Shown: in pieces, positions 28,329 through 37,849 of the stretch | How the letters are laid out: every line of letters begins with the position of its first letter | Position numbering within the stretch: position 1 is the first letter of the stretch | Assembly: GCF_012034335.1 (NCBI RefSeq) | Contig: NZ_JAATHJ010000032.1 | Span: 1 to 38,130, forward strand | Source: Alkalicoccus luteus | GTDB taxonomy: Bacteria > Bacillota > Bacilli > Bacillales > Salisediminibacteriaceae | DNA length: 38,130 nt | Direction: 5' to 3' | The notes under the pieces: model-generated | The model's input: the letters and a program-made list of their open reading frames with translations, nothing else | What the model was told of the DNA's origin: nothing | Database searches by the model: none | Translations under genes and position numbers: made by a program

Positions 28329-29267
28329 ATGGATCAAAACATCATAAAAGACGGAGCAGTGGCAGCGCTCGCCTTTACGGCGCTCGTCTTCGCTTCGCTG
28401 CTTATTCCGTTTCTGCTGCTTGTTCTTATTTTCTTCCTGCCGGTTCCGCTCGTGTTATTTACATATAAATACGGCTGGAAGGCGGGATCGGTCGCGGGAC
28501 TCGCAGCGTTTACGATTTTACTGCTGCTGATCGGTCCGCTTGCGCCGCCGGTTCTGTTTCTCTTTATAATCTCCGGAGTAGTGATTGGAGAACTGTTTCG
28601 GCGCGGGGAGCCGGCTTTCGGTGTCTATGCCGGAGCGGCCCTCAGCATTATCGGCGGGATCGTGCTTACGTATGTCGGCGTCATGGCGCTGACAGATGCC
28701 GATCCTGTCGGACAGTTTCAGTCGGTGATGGAGGAGTCGCTTGATACGACGGGGGGCATCATCGGCCTGGACGCCGATGACGAAGAGGAAGCCGTCGGCA
28801 TGATGATGGAGTTTATCGACGGACTGAGTGTGATCGTTCCCGCGATCATCGTCATCTCCGGAGCTGCGGTGGCGCTCATCACCCAGCTGACATCGGCCTG
28901 GATGCTTCGAAAACGAAGCGCAGACGTGCCGAGATTCCCGCCGCTCCGTGAGTGGAGTCTGCCGAAGTCGTTTATCTGGTACTACCTGATCGTCCTCGTT
29001 CTCTCCTTTATAAACCGGAGTGAAGGCGGGGAAGGCACACTCAACTTGCTTTCAGAAAACCTGATGGCGGTGATGGGCCTGCTGATGGTCGTGCAGGGTA
29101 CGGCGTTTCTGTTTTTCTTTTTTCACCTTAAGCGGCTCAGTATTGTACTGCCGGTTCTGATTACGCTGTCGATGGTTGTTTTCCCGTTTATGCTTCCTAT
29201 TATACGAATCTTAGGTATAATTGATTTAGGTTTTGACTTGAGAACGCGATTACAATCGCAGAGGTAG
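28329..29267 (+). CDS. yybS: YybS-like membrane protein (DUF2232)
   Basis: A 312-residue polytopic membrane protein of the DUF2232 family. About eight hydrophobic segments are visible, the first four within residues 10-125, with an acidic loop at about 135-155 (DADDEEEAVG). The position directly before gdpP and rplI is the same as for B. subtilis YybS. The function is unknown; the fold resembles substrate-binding membrane components of transport systems (inference from the family). AAGAAGGTG lies 9 bases before the ATG. Confidence 0.9.
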   Translation: MDQNIIKDGAVAALAFTALVFASLLIPFLLLVLIFFLPVPLVLFTYKYGWKAGSVAGLAAFTILLLLIGPLAPPVLFLFIISGVVIGELFRRGEPAFGVYAGAALSIIGGIVLTYVGVMALTDADPVGQFQSVMEESLDTTGGIIGLDADDEEEAVGMMMEFIDGLSVIVPAIIVISGAAVALITQLTSAWMLRKRSADVPRFPPLREWSLPKSFIWYYLIVLVLSFINRSEGGEGTLNLLSENLMAVMGLLMVVQGTAFLFFFFHLKRLSIVLPVLITLSMVVFPFMLPIIRILGIIDLGFDLRTRLQSQR

Positions 29268-29279
29268 GAGTTGTGTAGA

Positions 29280-31250
29280 ATGCCCAAATTCCTCATGAAG
29301 CGGTGGCACGGCTATCACGTTATTCTGCTGGCTGTCATCGCGGCTCTGACTTCCGCTGCCCTTATGTATTTTGAATGGCGCCTTGGCACAGCTGGTTTTG
29401 TGCTGCTTGCCATCATGGGGGTCGTCGTGATCAGAGCGAGGATTCAGTTCGAACGAGATTTGGCTGAATATATATCCACACTGACCTACCGCGTCAATAA
29501 GGCGGGGGAAAAGGCAGTGACGAAAATGCCTGTCGGTATGCTCCTTTACAATGAAGAACGCATGATTCAATGGACAAACCCGTATATGCAGCACGTCACG
29601 GAAGAAGAGCTGACCGGTGCTTCTCTGGATGAACTTTCCGGAGAACTGCTTGAGCTTGTCAATGAAGAAAAACGGTCCTTTTTTATTAAGGTAGGCACAG
29701 AAAACTACCGGATCACGCATGAACCGGATGAGCGGCTGCTTTACTTTACGAATGCGACCGAAGAGCAGGAAGTAAAAGAAAAATTTCAGCGCGAAAAGAC
29801 CGTCTTCGCGTTTATTTATCTCGACAACTATGACGAAGTCACCCAGGGAATGGACGATCAGCTGCGCAGCCGGCTTCTCTCCCACGTAACCGAGGCGCTG
29901 ACGAGATGGTCGCGCGAGCACGATATTCTGATACGCCGCACGTCGTCGGACAGGTTTATCGCCGTGTTCAACGAAGGGACGCTTGCAGATCTGGAAGCCG
30001 ACCGGTTTACACTGCTCGATGAAGTCCGCGAGAACACGCAGGAAGAAAAGGTGGCGCTTACGCTCAGCATCGGCATCGGCAGCGGAGATCCGTCGCTGCG
30101 GGAGCTTGGAGCGCTGGCCCAGTCGAGTCTCGATCTGGCACTCGGACGCGGCGGCGATCAGGTTGCCATTAAAGAGCGGAACGGAAAGGTCCGCTTTTAC
30201 GGCGGAAAAAGCAACGCGACCGAAAAGCGGACACGCGTCCGGGCCCGTGTTATTTCCCATGCAGTGCGCGATTTTATTCGCGAAAGCGACAAAGTCTTCA
30301 TCATGGGGCATAAAAACCCGGATATGGATTCGATCGGAGCAGCGATCGGCATGCTGAAAATCGCCGAAGCCAACGATAAGGACGGCTATATTGTGCTCGA
30401 TCCGGATGACATCAATCAAAGCGTGAAAAAGCTGTTAAAAGAAGTAGAAGAAGACCGCTCTCTCTGGGCCAGATTCATTTCGCCGGATGAGGCGCGGGAA
30501 GAAGTGACGAGCGGAACGCTGTTAATCGTCGTCGATACGCATAAGCCGAAGCTCGTCCAGGAAGCAAGACTGCTTGATAAAGTCGAGCGGACGATCGTTG
30601 TCGATCATCACCGCCGCGGCGAGGATTTCATCGATGATGCGGTGCTCGTCTACATGGAGCCGTATGCCTCCTCCACGGCAGAGCTTGTCACGGAGCTGCT
30701 GGAATACCAGCCGCGCCAGCCGCAGGTAAATACGCTTGAGGCGACAGCGCTTCTTGCCGGGATTATCGTCGATACGAAAAGCTTCGCAATCCGCACCGGC
30801 TCGCGTACGTTTGACGCTGCTGCCTACCTGCGCAGCCGCGGAGCAGACACCACGCTCGTGCAGAAGCTTCTGAAGGAAGACCTCGATCACTACGTGAAGC
30901 GGTCGAAGCTGATCGAGCAGGCGCACATTTATTCAGGCGGCGTTGCGATTGCCCGCGGCTATTCCGACGAGACGTACGGCCAGGTGCTTATCGCCCAGGC
31001 AGCGGATACGCTGTTAACGATGAACAACGTCATTGCCTCGTTCGTTATCTCCAAAATGGACGATGGACGCATCAGCATCAGCGCCCGGTCGCTCGGCGAC
31101 GTCAACGTGCAGGTCATTATGGAAAAAATGAACGGCGGCGGCCACTTGACGAACGCGGCCACGCAGCTGGACAATATGACAGAGGAAGAAGCGGAAACGC
31201 TTCTGAAAGATAAAATAGATGAGTATTTCAAAGGAGGACAATCAGCATGA
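29280..31250 (+). CDS. gdpP: Cyclic-di-AMP phosphodiesterase GdpP
   Basis: A 656-residue membrane enzyme that hydrolyses cyclic di-AMP and so tunes potassium balance and cell-wall stress tolerance. Two transmembrane helices (about 12-30 and 38-52) lead into a PAS-like heme or ligand sensor, then a degenerate GGDEF domain (about 175-310). The DHH phosphodiesterase core holds HKNPDMDS (344-351), D419 and DHH (442-444); the DHHA1 part ends at GGGHLTNAA. The ATG at 29280 is preceded by GTAGGAG at 9 bases and aligns with the MP- start of the B. subtilis protein; an in-frame TTG at 29271 overlaps that site. It overlaps rplI by 4 bases. Confidence 0.96.
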   Translation: MPKFLMKRWHGYHVILLAVIAALTSAALMYFEWRLGTAGFVLLAIMGVVVIRARIQFERDLAEYISTLTYRVNKAGEKAVTKMPVGMLLYNEERMIQWTNPYMQHVTEEELTGASLDELSGELLELVNEEKRSFFIKVGTENYRITHEPDERLLYFTNATEEQEVKEKFQREKTVFAFIYLDNYDEVTQGMDDQLRSRLLSHVTEALTRWSREHDILIRRTSSDRFIAVFNEGTLADLEADRFTLLDEVRENTQEEKVALTLSIGIGSGDPSLRELGALAQSSLDLALGRGGDQVAIKERNGKVRFYGGKSNATEKRTRVRARVISHAVRDFIRESDKVFIMGHKNPDMDSIGAAIGMLKIAEANDKDGYIVLDPDDINQSVKKLLKEVEEDRSLWARFISPDEAREEVTSGTLLIVVDTHKPKLVQEARLLDKVERTIVVDHHRRGEDFIDDAVLVYMEPYASSTAELVTELLEYQPRQPQVNTLEATALLAGIIVDTKSFAIRTGSRTFDAAAYLRSRGADTTLVQKLLKEDLDHYVKRSKLIEQAHIYSGGVAIARGYSDETYGQVLIAQAADTLLTMNNVIASFVISKMDDGRISISARSLGDVNVQVIMEKMNGGGHLTNAATQLDNMTEEEAETLLKDKIDEYFKGGQSA

Positions 31251-31690
31251 AAGTCATCTTCCTGAAAGACGTAAAGGGAAAAGGCAAAAAAGGCGAGATC
31301 AAGGACGTACCGGACGGGTATGCCCGCAACTATCTGCTGAAAAACAACCTCGCTCTGGAAGCAAGTCAGGGCAACATGAAGTCGCTCGAAAAGAAAAAGG
31401 AAAGCGAAGAGCGCCAGGCAGAGCAGGAATTTGAGGATGCGAAAAAGCTGAAGGACGAACTGGAAGAAAAAACAGTCGAGCTCTCAGCAAAAGCCGGGGA
31501 AGGCGGCCGCCTCTTCGGAGCTGTGACGAGCAAGCAGATTGCTGAACAGCTGAAAAAGGACGGCTATAAAGTCGACAAGCGTAAAATCGATCTGAGCGAG
31601 CCGATCCGCGCGCTTGGTTACACGAACGTCAATCTGAAGCTTCATCCGAAAGTAACGGCTGTCATCAAAGTACACGTCGCAGAAGCTTAG
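31247..31690 (+). CDS. rplI: 50S ribosomal protein L9
   Basis: The 147-residue L9, binding 23S rRNA at the base of the L1 stalk. The N-terminal domain [30 protein letters not shown] is followed by a long connecting helix (about 45-75) and the C-terminal domain with [24 protein letters not shown] precedes the ATG inside the end of gdpP (4-base overlap), indicating coupled translation. Confidence 0.97.
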   Translation: MKVIFLKDVKGKGKKGEIKDVPDGYARNYLLKNNLALEASQGNMKSLEKKKESEERQAEQEFEDAKKLKDELEEKTVELSAKAGEGGRLFGAVTSKQIAEQLKKDGYKVDKRKIDLSEPIRALGYTNVNLKLHPKVTAVIKVHVAEA

Positions 31691-31717
31691 GGCGAAGCCT
31701 GGAAACGAGGGATACTC

Positions 31718-33082
31718 ATGAACGAACTGTTCACGGACCGGACACCGCCGCAGAATATAGAAGCTGAGCAGGCTGTGCTTGGTGCGATTTTCCTTGATCC
31801 CCAGGCGCTTGTCACTGCCTCCGAGCGGCTCATGCCGGAGGACTTCTACCGCGTGCAGCACAGCCGCATTTACGAAGTGATGCTCGAGCTCTCCGATAAA
31901 GGGGAGCCGGTTGATCTCGTCACGCTCATCGACGACCTGAACCAGCGCGGCTGGCTTGAGGAAGTCGGGGGCGTTTCGTATCTGGGGGAACTTGCCAACA
32001 CCGTTCCGACAGCGGCGAACGTCCACTATTACACGCAGATTGTCGAAGAAAAATCGCTGCTGCGACGGCTTATCCGGGTGGCGACCAATATTGCATCTGA
32101 AAGCTATTCAGCGGAAGATGAAGTCGACGCCATCTTAAATGAGGCAGAAAAATCGATTCTTGACGTATCGAGACGCCAGTCGTCAGGGGAATTCGTCGAC
32201 ATTAAAGACGTCCTGATCGAAGCGTTCGATAAGATTGAGCTTCTTCAGCACACAGCCGGAGAAGTGACCGGCGTGCCGACGGGATTTGTCGAACTGGACC
32301 GGATTACAGCCGGCTTCCAGAAAAACGACCTCGTCATCGTCGCTGCACGTCCATCAGTCGGTAAGACCGCGTTCGCGCTTAATATTTCGCAGAACGTGGC
32401 GACGAAAACCGATGAGAACGTCGCGATATTCAGTCTCGAGATGGGCGCCGATCAGCTCGTCATGCGTATGCTCTGCGCGGAAGGAAACATCGACGCCCAG
32501 CGTCTCCGTACCGGCCGCCTCGAGGATGAGGACTGGCAGCGGCTGACGATGGCAATGGGCTCTCTTTCAAAGGCGGGTATTTATATTGACGATACTCCCG
32601 GGATCAAAGTAAAAGAAATCCGCTCCAAATGCCGAAAGCTTAAGCAGGAATCCGGTCTCGGCATGATCATGATCGACTACCTGCAGCTTATTCAGGGCGA
32701 CGCCCGCTCCAGCGAGGGCAGACAGCAGGAAGTATCCGAAATTTCCCGTGAGCTGAAGGGACTGGCTCGTGAGCTGGAAGTGCCGGTCATTGCGCTTTCC
32801 CAGCTGTCCCGCGGCGTGGAATCGCGTCAGGATAAGCGCCCGATGATGTCTGATATCCGGGAATCCGGAAGCATCGAGCAGGATGCCGATATCGTCGCCT
32901 TCCTGTACCGTGATGACTACTACGATCAGGAATCCGAGAAAAAAGACATCATCGAGATCATCATCGCCAAACAGCGTAACGGCCCGGTCGGAACCGTCGA
33001 GCTCGCGTTCGTGAAGGAATTCAACAAATTCGTTAACCTCGAACGCCGTCACGATGAAAGCGACATGCCTCCAGGCGCCTGA
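31718..33082 (+). CDS. dnaB: Replicative DNA helicase DnaB (DnaC in Bacillus)
   Basis: The 454-residue hexameric replicative helicase. The N-terminal collar domain spans residues 1-110, with PPQNIEAEQAVLGAIFLDP. The RecA-like domain has Walker A ARPSVGKT (210-217), SLEMGADQLVMRM, Walker B MIMIDYLQLI, and the arginine-finger region near KRPMMSDIRESGSIEQDAD. No intein is present. In B. subtilis this gene is called dnaC. GAGGG precedes the ATG. It follows rplI by 27 bases and ends the operon at a terminator. Confidence 0.97.
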   Translation: MNELFTDRTPPQNIEAEQAVLGAIFLDPQALVTASERLMPEDFYRVQHSRIYEVMLELSDKGEPVDLVTLIDDLNQRGWLEEVGGVSYLGELANTVPTAANVHYYTQIVEEKSLLRRLIRVATNIASESYSAEDEVDAILNEAEKSILDVSRRQSSGEFVDIKDVLIEAFDKIELLQHTAGEVTGVPTGFVELDRITAGFQKNDLVIVAARPSVGKTAFALNISQNVATKTDENVAIFSLEMGADQLVMRMLCAEGNIDAQRLRTGRLEDEDWQRLTMAMGSLSKAGIYIDDTPGIKVKEIRSKCRKLKQESGLGMIMIDYLQLIQGDARSSEGRQQEVSEISRELKGLARELEVPVIALSQLSRGVESRQDKRPMMSDIRESGSIEQDADIVAFLYRDDYYDQESEKKDIIEIIIAKQRNGPVGTVELAFVKEFNKFVNLERRHDESDMPPGA

Positions 33083-33110
33083 CCGGCCTCGTTTACCGAT
33101 AGCAAGCAGG

Positions 33111-33138
33111 AAGCCTCCGTGTTAAGCGGAGGCTTTTT
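33111..33138 (+). terminator. Rho-independent terminator of dnaB
   Basis: A perfect 9-bp stem AAGCCTCCG/CGGAGGCTT, loop TGTTAAG, and a run of five T residues. Confidence 0.92.
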
Positions 33139-33185
33139 GCTTTGGACGCAGTTCTCCCCGTGAAATCGCATCCCGCCTTTGCCTG

Positions 33186-33350
33186 CACGGCTCAAAAGCT
33201 GCACAACGCGGCGTGAATGTAATACAGCGTCGAATGAAACGAACATAACGCTTATGAAAAAGAACAGAACGGCGGCCGAAAGTGGCTTACGTAACAGACC
33301 GTTATAACACAAGCCCCTGTAAAAGTAACTGAACGCAGCGCGAAACGAAC
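33186..33350. repeat. Degenerate repeat tract, copy B (downstream of dnaB)
   Basis: Same type of tract as 26570-26772. It shares CAAAAGCTGCACAA (33193-33206) and TAACAGACCGTTATAAC (33292-33308) in the same order. Other motifs such as AAAAGTAACTGAACG and GAACATAACGC recur loosely at about 20-base spacing. No gene is visible between the dnaB terminator and 33466. Confidence 0.6.
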
Positions 33351-33465
33351 AATCCCTTCTGACAGGAAGAAAGCCGCCTCGGCACTCAGGCTTTCATTCT
33401 TCAAAAGTAGTTCGCTTCAGGGAAAGATAGGTGTTATTTGGAATTATATGTTAATGTATGGGTAG

Positions 33466-33969
33466 TTGATTAAAGGGAGAGTGGAAATAATTATAACGAT
33501 AGTGTTCCTTTTCTTAATCGGAATTCCTTTAACTGTACTGCTGCATGAAACCGGACACGGTCTTGGAGCGATCAGCGCTTCAACTTCCAACGCGCACATC
33601 TGTCTTGGGAAATGGAATGAGAAACGCAAACCATCGTTCCAATCAGGAAAGCTTCGTTTTTATTTACGTTGGTCTTACGTTGGTTTCTGTAAATGGGAAC
33701 GTACTAATAAGCGCCAGCACATGACTGCATTGCTGGGAGGACCTCTTGCATCCCTTTTAGCCGCAGGTTTGTTTCTAGTACTCGCTCAGCTGATTTCATC
33801 AGGAGGAATACATACTATTCTAACTGGGCTGCTCTATATGAATGTATCGATCTTTCTTATGACGATAATTCCAATTACGTATCCAAGCTGGCTCAGTCAT
33901 TATGGAAGCCGTGAGTCAGACGGTCTGCAGCTGCTGAGATTATTAATAAAACGTGATGCTAGTGATTAA
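33466..33969 (+). CDS. M50-like membrane metallopeptidase
   Basis: A protein of up to 167 residues. A transmembrane helix (about 8-26) runs into HETGH (His27, Glu28, His31), the zinc-binding HExxH signature, followed by G-L-G-A. Two further hydrophobic stretches (about 88-112 and 116-138) precede a Pro-containing segment and SDGLQLLRLL, which could supply the third zinc ligand, the Asp of the M50/S2P family. It looks like a minimal site-2-protease-like enzyme. The start is uncertain: TTG at 33466 and GTG at 33481 are possible, but AAAGGGAGA abuts the GTG and no site is ideal. The gene stands alone between dnaB and purA and is visibly more AT-rich than its neighbours, suggesting later acquisition. 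Confidence 0.75.
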   Translation: MIKGRVEIIITIVFLFLIGIPLTVLLHETGHGLGAISASTSNAHICLGKWNEKRKPSFQSGKLRFYLRWSYVGFCKWERTNKRQHMTALLGGPLASLLAAGLFLVLAQLISSGGIHTILTGLLYMNVSIFLMTIIPITYPSWLSHYGSRESDGLQLLRLLIKRDASD

Positions 33970-34031
33970 AAAAATACTTCTCAAAGATAAGCGTTTTAGT
34001 TAGGCTTGCCATCACGTTTAAAAATGTCTCG

Positions 34032-34075
34032 ATTAACGAACGATCATCTTTTATCTATCAGGAACGTTCGGTAAT
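34032..34075. promoter_or_regulatory. purA: PurBox pair (PurR operator) upstream of purA
   Basis: Two inverted PurBox-like sequences, ATTAACGAACGAT (34032-34044) and AACGTTCGGTAAT (34063-34075), are separated by 18 bases. The second carries the full CCGAA core on the minus strand; the first has one core mismatch. B. subtilis PurR operators are such inverted pairs, and purA is a known PurR target. Confidence 0.75.
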
Positions 34076-34079
34076 TGTA

Positions 34080-34108
34080 TTGACGGAAGCAGAGCAAACT
34101 GATAAACT
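34080..34108 (+). promoter_or_regulatory. purA: Promoter of purA
   Basis: -35 TTGACG, a 17-bp spacer and -10 TAAACT, directly downstream of the PurBox pair and 59 bases before the purA start. Confidence 0.75.
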
Positions 34109-34137
34109 GACGATGGCTCTAATGGAAGAACGAATAA

Positions 34138-35454
<1,317 letters not shown>

Positions 35455-35477
35455 TCCTTTAAACTACGGATGCAAGA

Positions 35478-35508
35478 AGCCTGTCAGGAGTCCTGACGGG
35501 CTTTTTTT
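35478..35508 (+). terminator. Rho-independent terminator of purA
   Basis: An 11-bp stem AGCCTGTCAGG/CCTGACGGGCT (one T-G pair), loop AGT, and seven T residues. Confidence 0.93.
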
Positions 35509-35679
35509 CTTGTGATGCTTCTATCTACAAAACGAAAAGCAAAAAGCAATTAATACAACCATAAAGTCGTCAATTGGAAGATTTTTCAGAAAATTTGTTT
35601 GTCAGCGAATCTGCCGAACTTCCTGAAACCTCTCGTTTTCCGTGGTTTACTATACGTAATCCTATAACAGAGAGGTGTT

Positions 35680-36972
35680 ATGATCATCGAAGCGCAAAAG
35701 CGAATGACAGATGTCCTTGTGGAGCAGCAGACAGCCGACGAATCACCATTGACGATGAAGGAGCGACTGGCATCGCTCGGGCCAAGTGCCATAGTAGCCG
35801 CCTGTATTATCGGGCCGGGTACAGTAACGACCGTTTCGGTGGCCGGCGCCTCTTACGGCTTTCAGGTGATGTGGGTGCTCGTGCTCGCCTGTATCGCGGC
35901 CTATTTCTTCCAGCGTCCGGTCGTGAAATTTACGCTTCAGACTGGTATGTCGGCGATGGACGGCATCCGCGTATACATGGGAAAGAAGGTATCCATTCCC
36001 GTTTATTTTGCGCTTCTTCTGGGCGCAGTCGCGTTTCAGGCAGGTAACTTTATCGGGGCAGCGCTCGCACTGAATTTTTTCCTGCCGGCTGTGTCAATCC
36101 TGACCTGGGTGTCTATTCTCGCCTTTACCGCGCTGATTGTTGCCTGGGTGGGCGTGTACCGCCTGATTGAAAACATCAACCGGATCATCATCGGTACGAT
36201 GGTCGGTGCTTTCGTATTAACGGTATTCGTTGCTGGACCGAGCATTACAGATGTGGCGAGGACCGGCTTCTCCTTTAACGTTCCGGAAGCGAACTACTGG
36301 CTCATTCTCGCTCTCATTGCCACGACGCTGCCGCCGAATACCGCGCTTGGTCTGTCGGCGTTTATTAAACGGAAATACGAAAACAATACGACTCTTTCCA
36401 CTGAAAAAAAGATGCAGCTGTCGTATTTTGATCTCCGGACAAATCTGACGATCGCCGCAGTCATCGCCGTTTCCATTTTGATCTGTGCGGGCAGTACGAT
36501 TTACCTGACCGGAGCAGAAATCACCGGGGCCGGCGATATGGCATATCAGCTGACGCCGCTTCTCGGGCAGTATGCGGGCGTGCTCTTTGCCCTCGGCCTG
36601 TTTGCCGCCGGATTTTCTTCCGGACTCTTCAACATTACCGTGCAGCCGCATTTATTCGGGCAGGCTACCGGTACGACGGAAAACGTGAAGGCTATCCCGA
36701 ACCGGGTGATGATTACGATCGCTGCGGTGCTGCCGATCGTCGTTGTCTTCTTCTTCGGCGGGGCACCGGTCGAAATGATCATGACCGCCCAGGCGTTAAA
36801 CGGCCTGCTGCTGCCAATCGTTGTAGGAGCCATCTGGTGGCTCTGTACACGACGCAAGGAGCTTGGGGATATGGCAAACAGCCTGCGCGAAAATATCGCA
36901 TACGGAGCCGTGATGGTGCTCGTATGTGCACTCGCCATCCGCGTTTACCTCGATATTTTCGGGATCATTTAA
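35680..36972 (+). CDS. Nramp-family transporter with atypical metal site
   Basis: A 430-residue membrane protein with about eleven hydrophobic segments and the Nramp fold pattern: GPSAIVAACIIGPGTVTT in the first helix, then SYGFQVMWVLVLACIAAYFFQR. In typical Mn/Fe Nramp transporters the first helix reads DPGN and the sixth contains a metal-binding Met. Here the positions read GPGT (45-48), and the likely sixth helix reads LIATTLPPNTALGLSAF with no Met, so the usual manganese/iron site is absent. The substrate is therefore unclear. AGAGAGG lies 4 bases before the ATG at 35680. No clear promoter, manganese riboswitch or MntR box was found upstream. Confidence 0.85.
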   Translation: MIIEAQKRMTDVLVEQQTADESPLTMKERLASLGPSAIVAACIIGPGTVTTVSVAGASYGFQVMWVLVLACIAAYFFQRPVVKFTLQTGMSAMDGIRVYMGKKVSIPVYFALLLGAVAFQAGNFIGAALALNFFLPAVSILTWVSILAFTALIVAWVGVYRLIENINRIIIGTMVGAFVLTVFVAGPSITDVARTGFSFNVPEANYWLILALIATTLPPNTALGLSAFIKRKYENNTTLSTEKKMQLSYFDLRTNLTIAAVIAVSILICAGSTIYLTGAEITGAGDMAYQLTPLLGQYAGVLFALGLFAAGFSSGLFNITVQPHLFGQATGTTENVKAIPNRVMITIAAVLPIVVVFFFGGAPVEMIMTAQALNGLLLPIVVGAIWWLCTRRKELGDMANSLRENIAYGAVMVLVCALAIRVYLDIFGII

Positions 36973-37040
36973 CACGATCTGAACAGTTCGCAGCTGATAA
37001 CGTCATTTCAGGTGAATAATCTTGCATCTGCCTGCATCTG

Positions 37041-37148
37041 CGGACACTCGCTTTCCGGAGGGAACGGGCTCAGCTAACCGCTTCTTCCTTTCGTCAGAAG
37101 CGCTGGATCTTCGCCTCGTTCTGATCCTCACGGAGTCGAGGTCCTCCG
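37041..37148 (-). repeat. GC-rich dispersed inverted-repeat element
   Basis: The ends CGGACACTCG and CGAGGTCCTCCG are imperfect inverted repeats. Read on the minus strand it runs CTCGACTCC, GAACGAGG, GATCC, GGAAGAAGC, CCGTTCC and CCGGAAAGCGAGTGTCCG. That phrase order matches an intergenic element common in Bacillaceae genomes (recalled, not searched). It would fold into one long imperfect hairpin. Confidence 0.55.
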
Positions 37149-37352
37149 ATTTGGCAACTGGCAGTTCGGTTGAAACGCCTGGTGAGGCTTCACACGAGCT
37201 TGTTCCATATGGATGGAACCTTTAGTTAAGCAACGCTTCGATGTCGAATAGGGATTACCTGTGCTTCAACGTATGTACCATGAACCAGTCGTATCTACCG
37301 ATCGGAATGTTTTTCTCCAACAAACAAATTCATTTTCCTGTCGTGTCCGGCG

Positions 37353-37438
37353 TGCCCGTGGAAGCCGAGCAGCCTGAAGATACTTTCTCAGGGGTTTACC
37401 CTGAGAAATAGCTGAAGGCAATCCCACGGCAGGCTCGG
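37353..37438 (+). ncRNA. Candidate structured RNA with crossing helices
   Basis: A perfect 10-bp hairpin TTTCTCAGGG/CCCTGAGAAA (37384-37408, loop GTTTA) lies inside GCCT/AGGC (37372-37375 with 37416-37419). Outside it, CCGTGG (37356-37361) pairs with CCACGG (37424-37429), and CCGAGC (37365-37370) pairs with GCTCGG (37433-37438). These two helices cross, so both forming would make a pseudoknot; each strand has a 3-base joint (AAG, CAG). The strand of transcription is undetermined because the complement folds likewise. No known riboswitch consensus was matched. Confidence 0.35.
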
Positions 37439-37503
37439 TAAACAGAGGGGAAATACAATCAACCGAATACTCATGTAAGCTGATTGACTTTGTCAACAGC
37501 CTG

Positions 37504-37538
37504 GATAACCCCCGCCCATTAATTGGGCGGGGGTTATC
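37504..37538. other. 15-bp perfect palindrome
   Basis: Stem GATAACCCCCGCCCA/TGGGCGGGGGTTATC with loop TTAAT. Neither side carries a T-run, so it is not a classical terminator. It could be the end of a mobile element or a structural part of the neighbouring candidate RNA. Confidence 0.6.
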
Positions 37539-37608
37539 ATGCGGAAAACGTCGCTTCTCAGCAGATATAGGACGCAACGAAGCAGGAAAACTTTTTAGTG
37601 AAAACATC

Positions 37609-37637
37609 TTGCGGTGATAATTAAAAGATGGTATTGT
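37609..37637 (+). promoter_or_regulatory. Candidate promoter of tRNA-Glu
   Basis: -35 TTGCGG, a 17-bp spacer and -10 TATTGT with a TGG extension, 31 bases before the mature tRNA. Confidence 0.4.
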
Positions 37638-37668
37638 AAAATACGTCGCAAAGGCGGCACACAAACAC

Positions 37669-37743
37669 GGCCCGTTGGTCAAGTGGTTAAGACACCGCCC
37701 TTTCACGGCGGTAACACGGGTTCGAATCCCGTACGGGTCACCA
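37669..37743 (+). tRNA. tRNA-Glu (UUC)
   Basis: A full cloverleaf. The acceptor stem pairs GGCCCGT with ACGGGTC. The D arm contains GTCAAGTGGTTAAGAC; the anticodon stem is CCGCC/GGCGG with loop CTTTCAC, anticodon TTC at 37702-37704. The T arm is CGGG-TTCGAAT-CCCG. The discriminator A and CCA are encoded. It is a single tRNA here and is followed by a short hairpin with a T-run. Confidence 0.97.
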
Positions 37744-37763
37744 TTTATTTTTTCGCAGAAGCC

Positions 37764-37784
37764 GCGGGAGATCCGCACTTTTTT
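37764..37784 (+). terminator. Likely terminator after tRNA-Glu
   Basis: A short stem GCGGG/TCCGC (one G-T pair) with loop AGA, followed by AC and six T residues, 20 bases beyond the tRNA. Confidence 0.6.
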
Positions 37785-37849
37785 CATGCAAAACCGTTCA
37801 TCGCGTTTCTATATGACGATTCGCCAGCGCCTCTTCTTATTTTTAGAAA

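Larger units (their letters stand above)
36973..37608. other. Gene-free stretch between the Nramp-like gene and tRNA-Glu
   Basis: No gene is supported: a long minus-strand frame here runs through the tRNA and lacks a ribosome binding site. The stretch holds a GC-rich inverted-repeat element (37041-37148), a GTTCCAT/ATGGAAC hairpin (37202-37219), a candidate structured RNA (37353-37438), a GCTG-TTGAC/GTCAA-CAGC hairpin near 37480-37500 and a 15-bp palindrome (37504-37538). No terminator is obvious directly after the Nramp-like gene. Confidence 0.6.

Noticed and set aside
29250-30419. Long minus-strand frame of 389 codons opposite gdpP
   Set aside because: It is a shadow of the gdpP coding sequence, which is fully conserved; similar long antisense frames occur opposite ychF and gyrA.
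37353-37438. Interpretation of the candidate RNA as an HDV-like ribozyme
   Set aside because: The crossing helices resemble the nested pseudoknot, but there is no hairpin between the two 3' strands and so no place for the P4 helix and catalytic cytidine.
37266-37787. Minus-strand frame of 173 codons across tRNA-Glu
   Set aside because: It runs antisense through the tRNA, has no ribosome binding site, and contains the kind of translation that tRNA genes give by chance.
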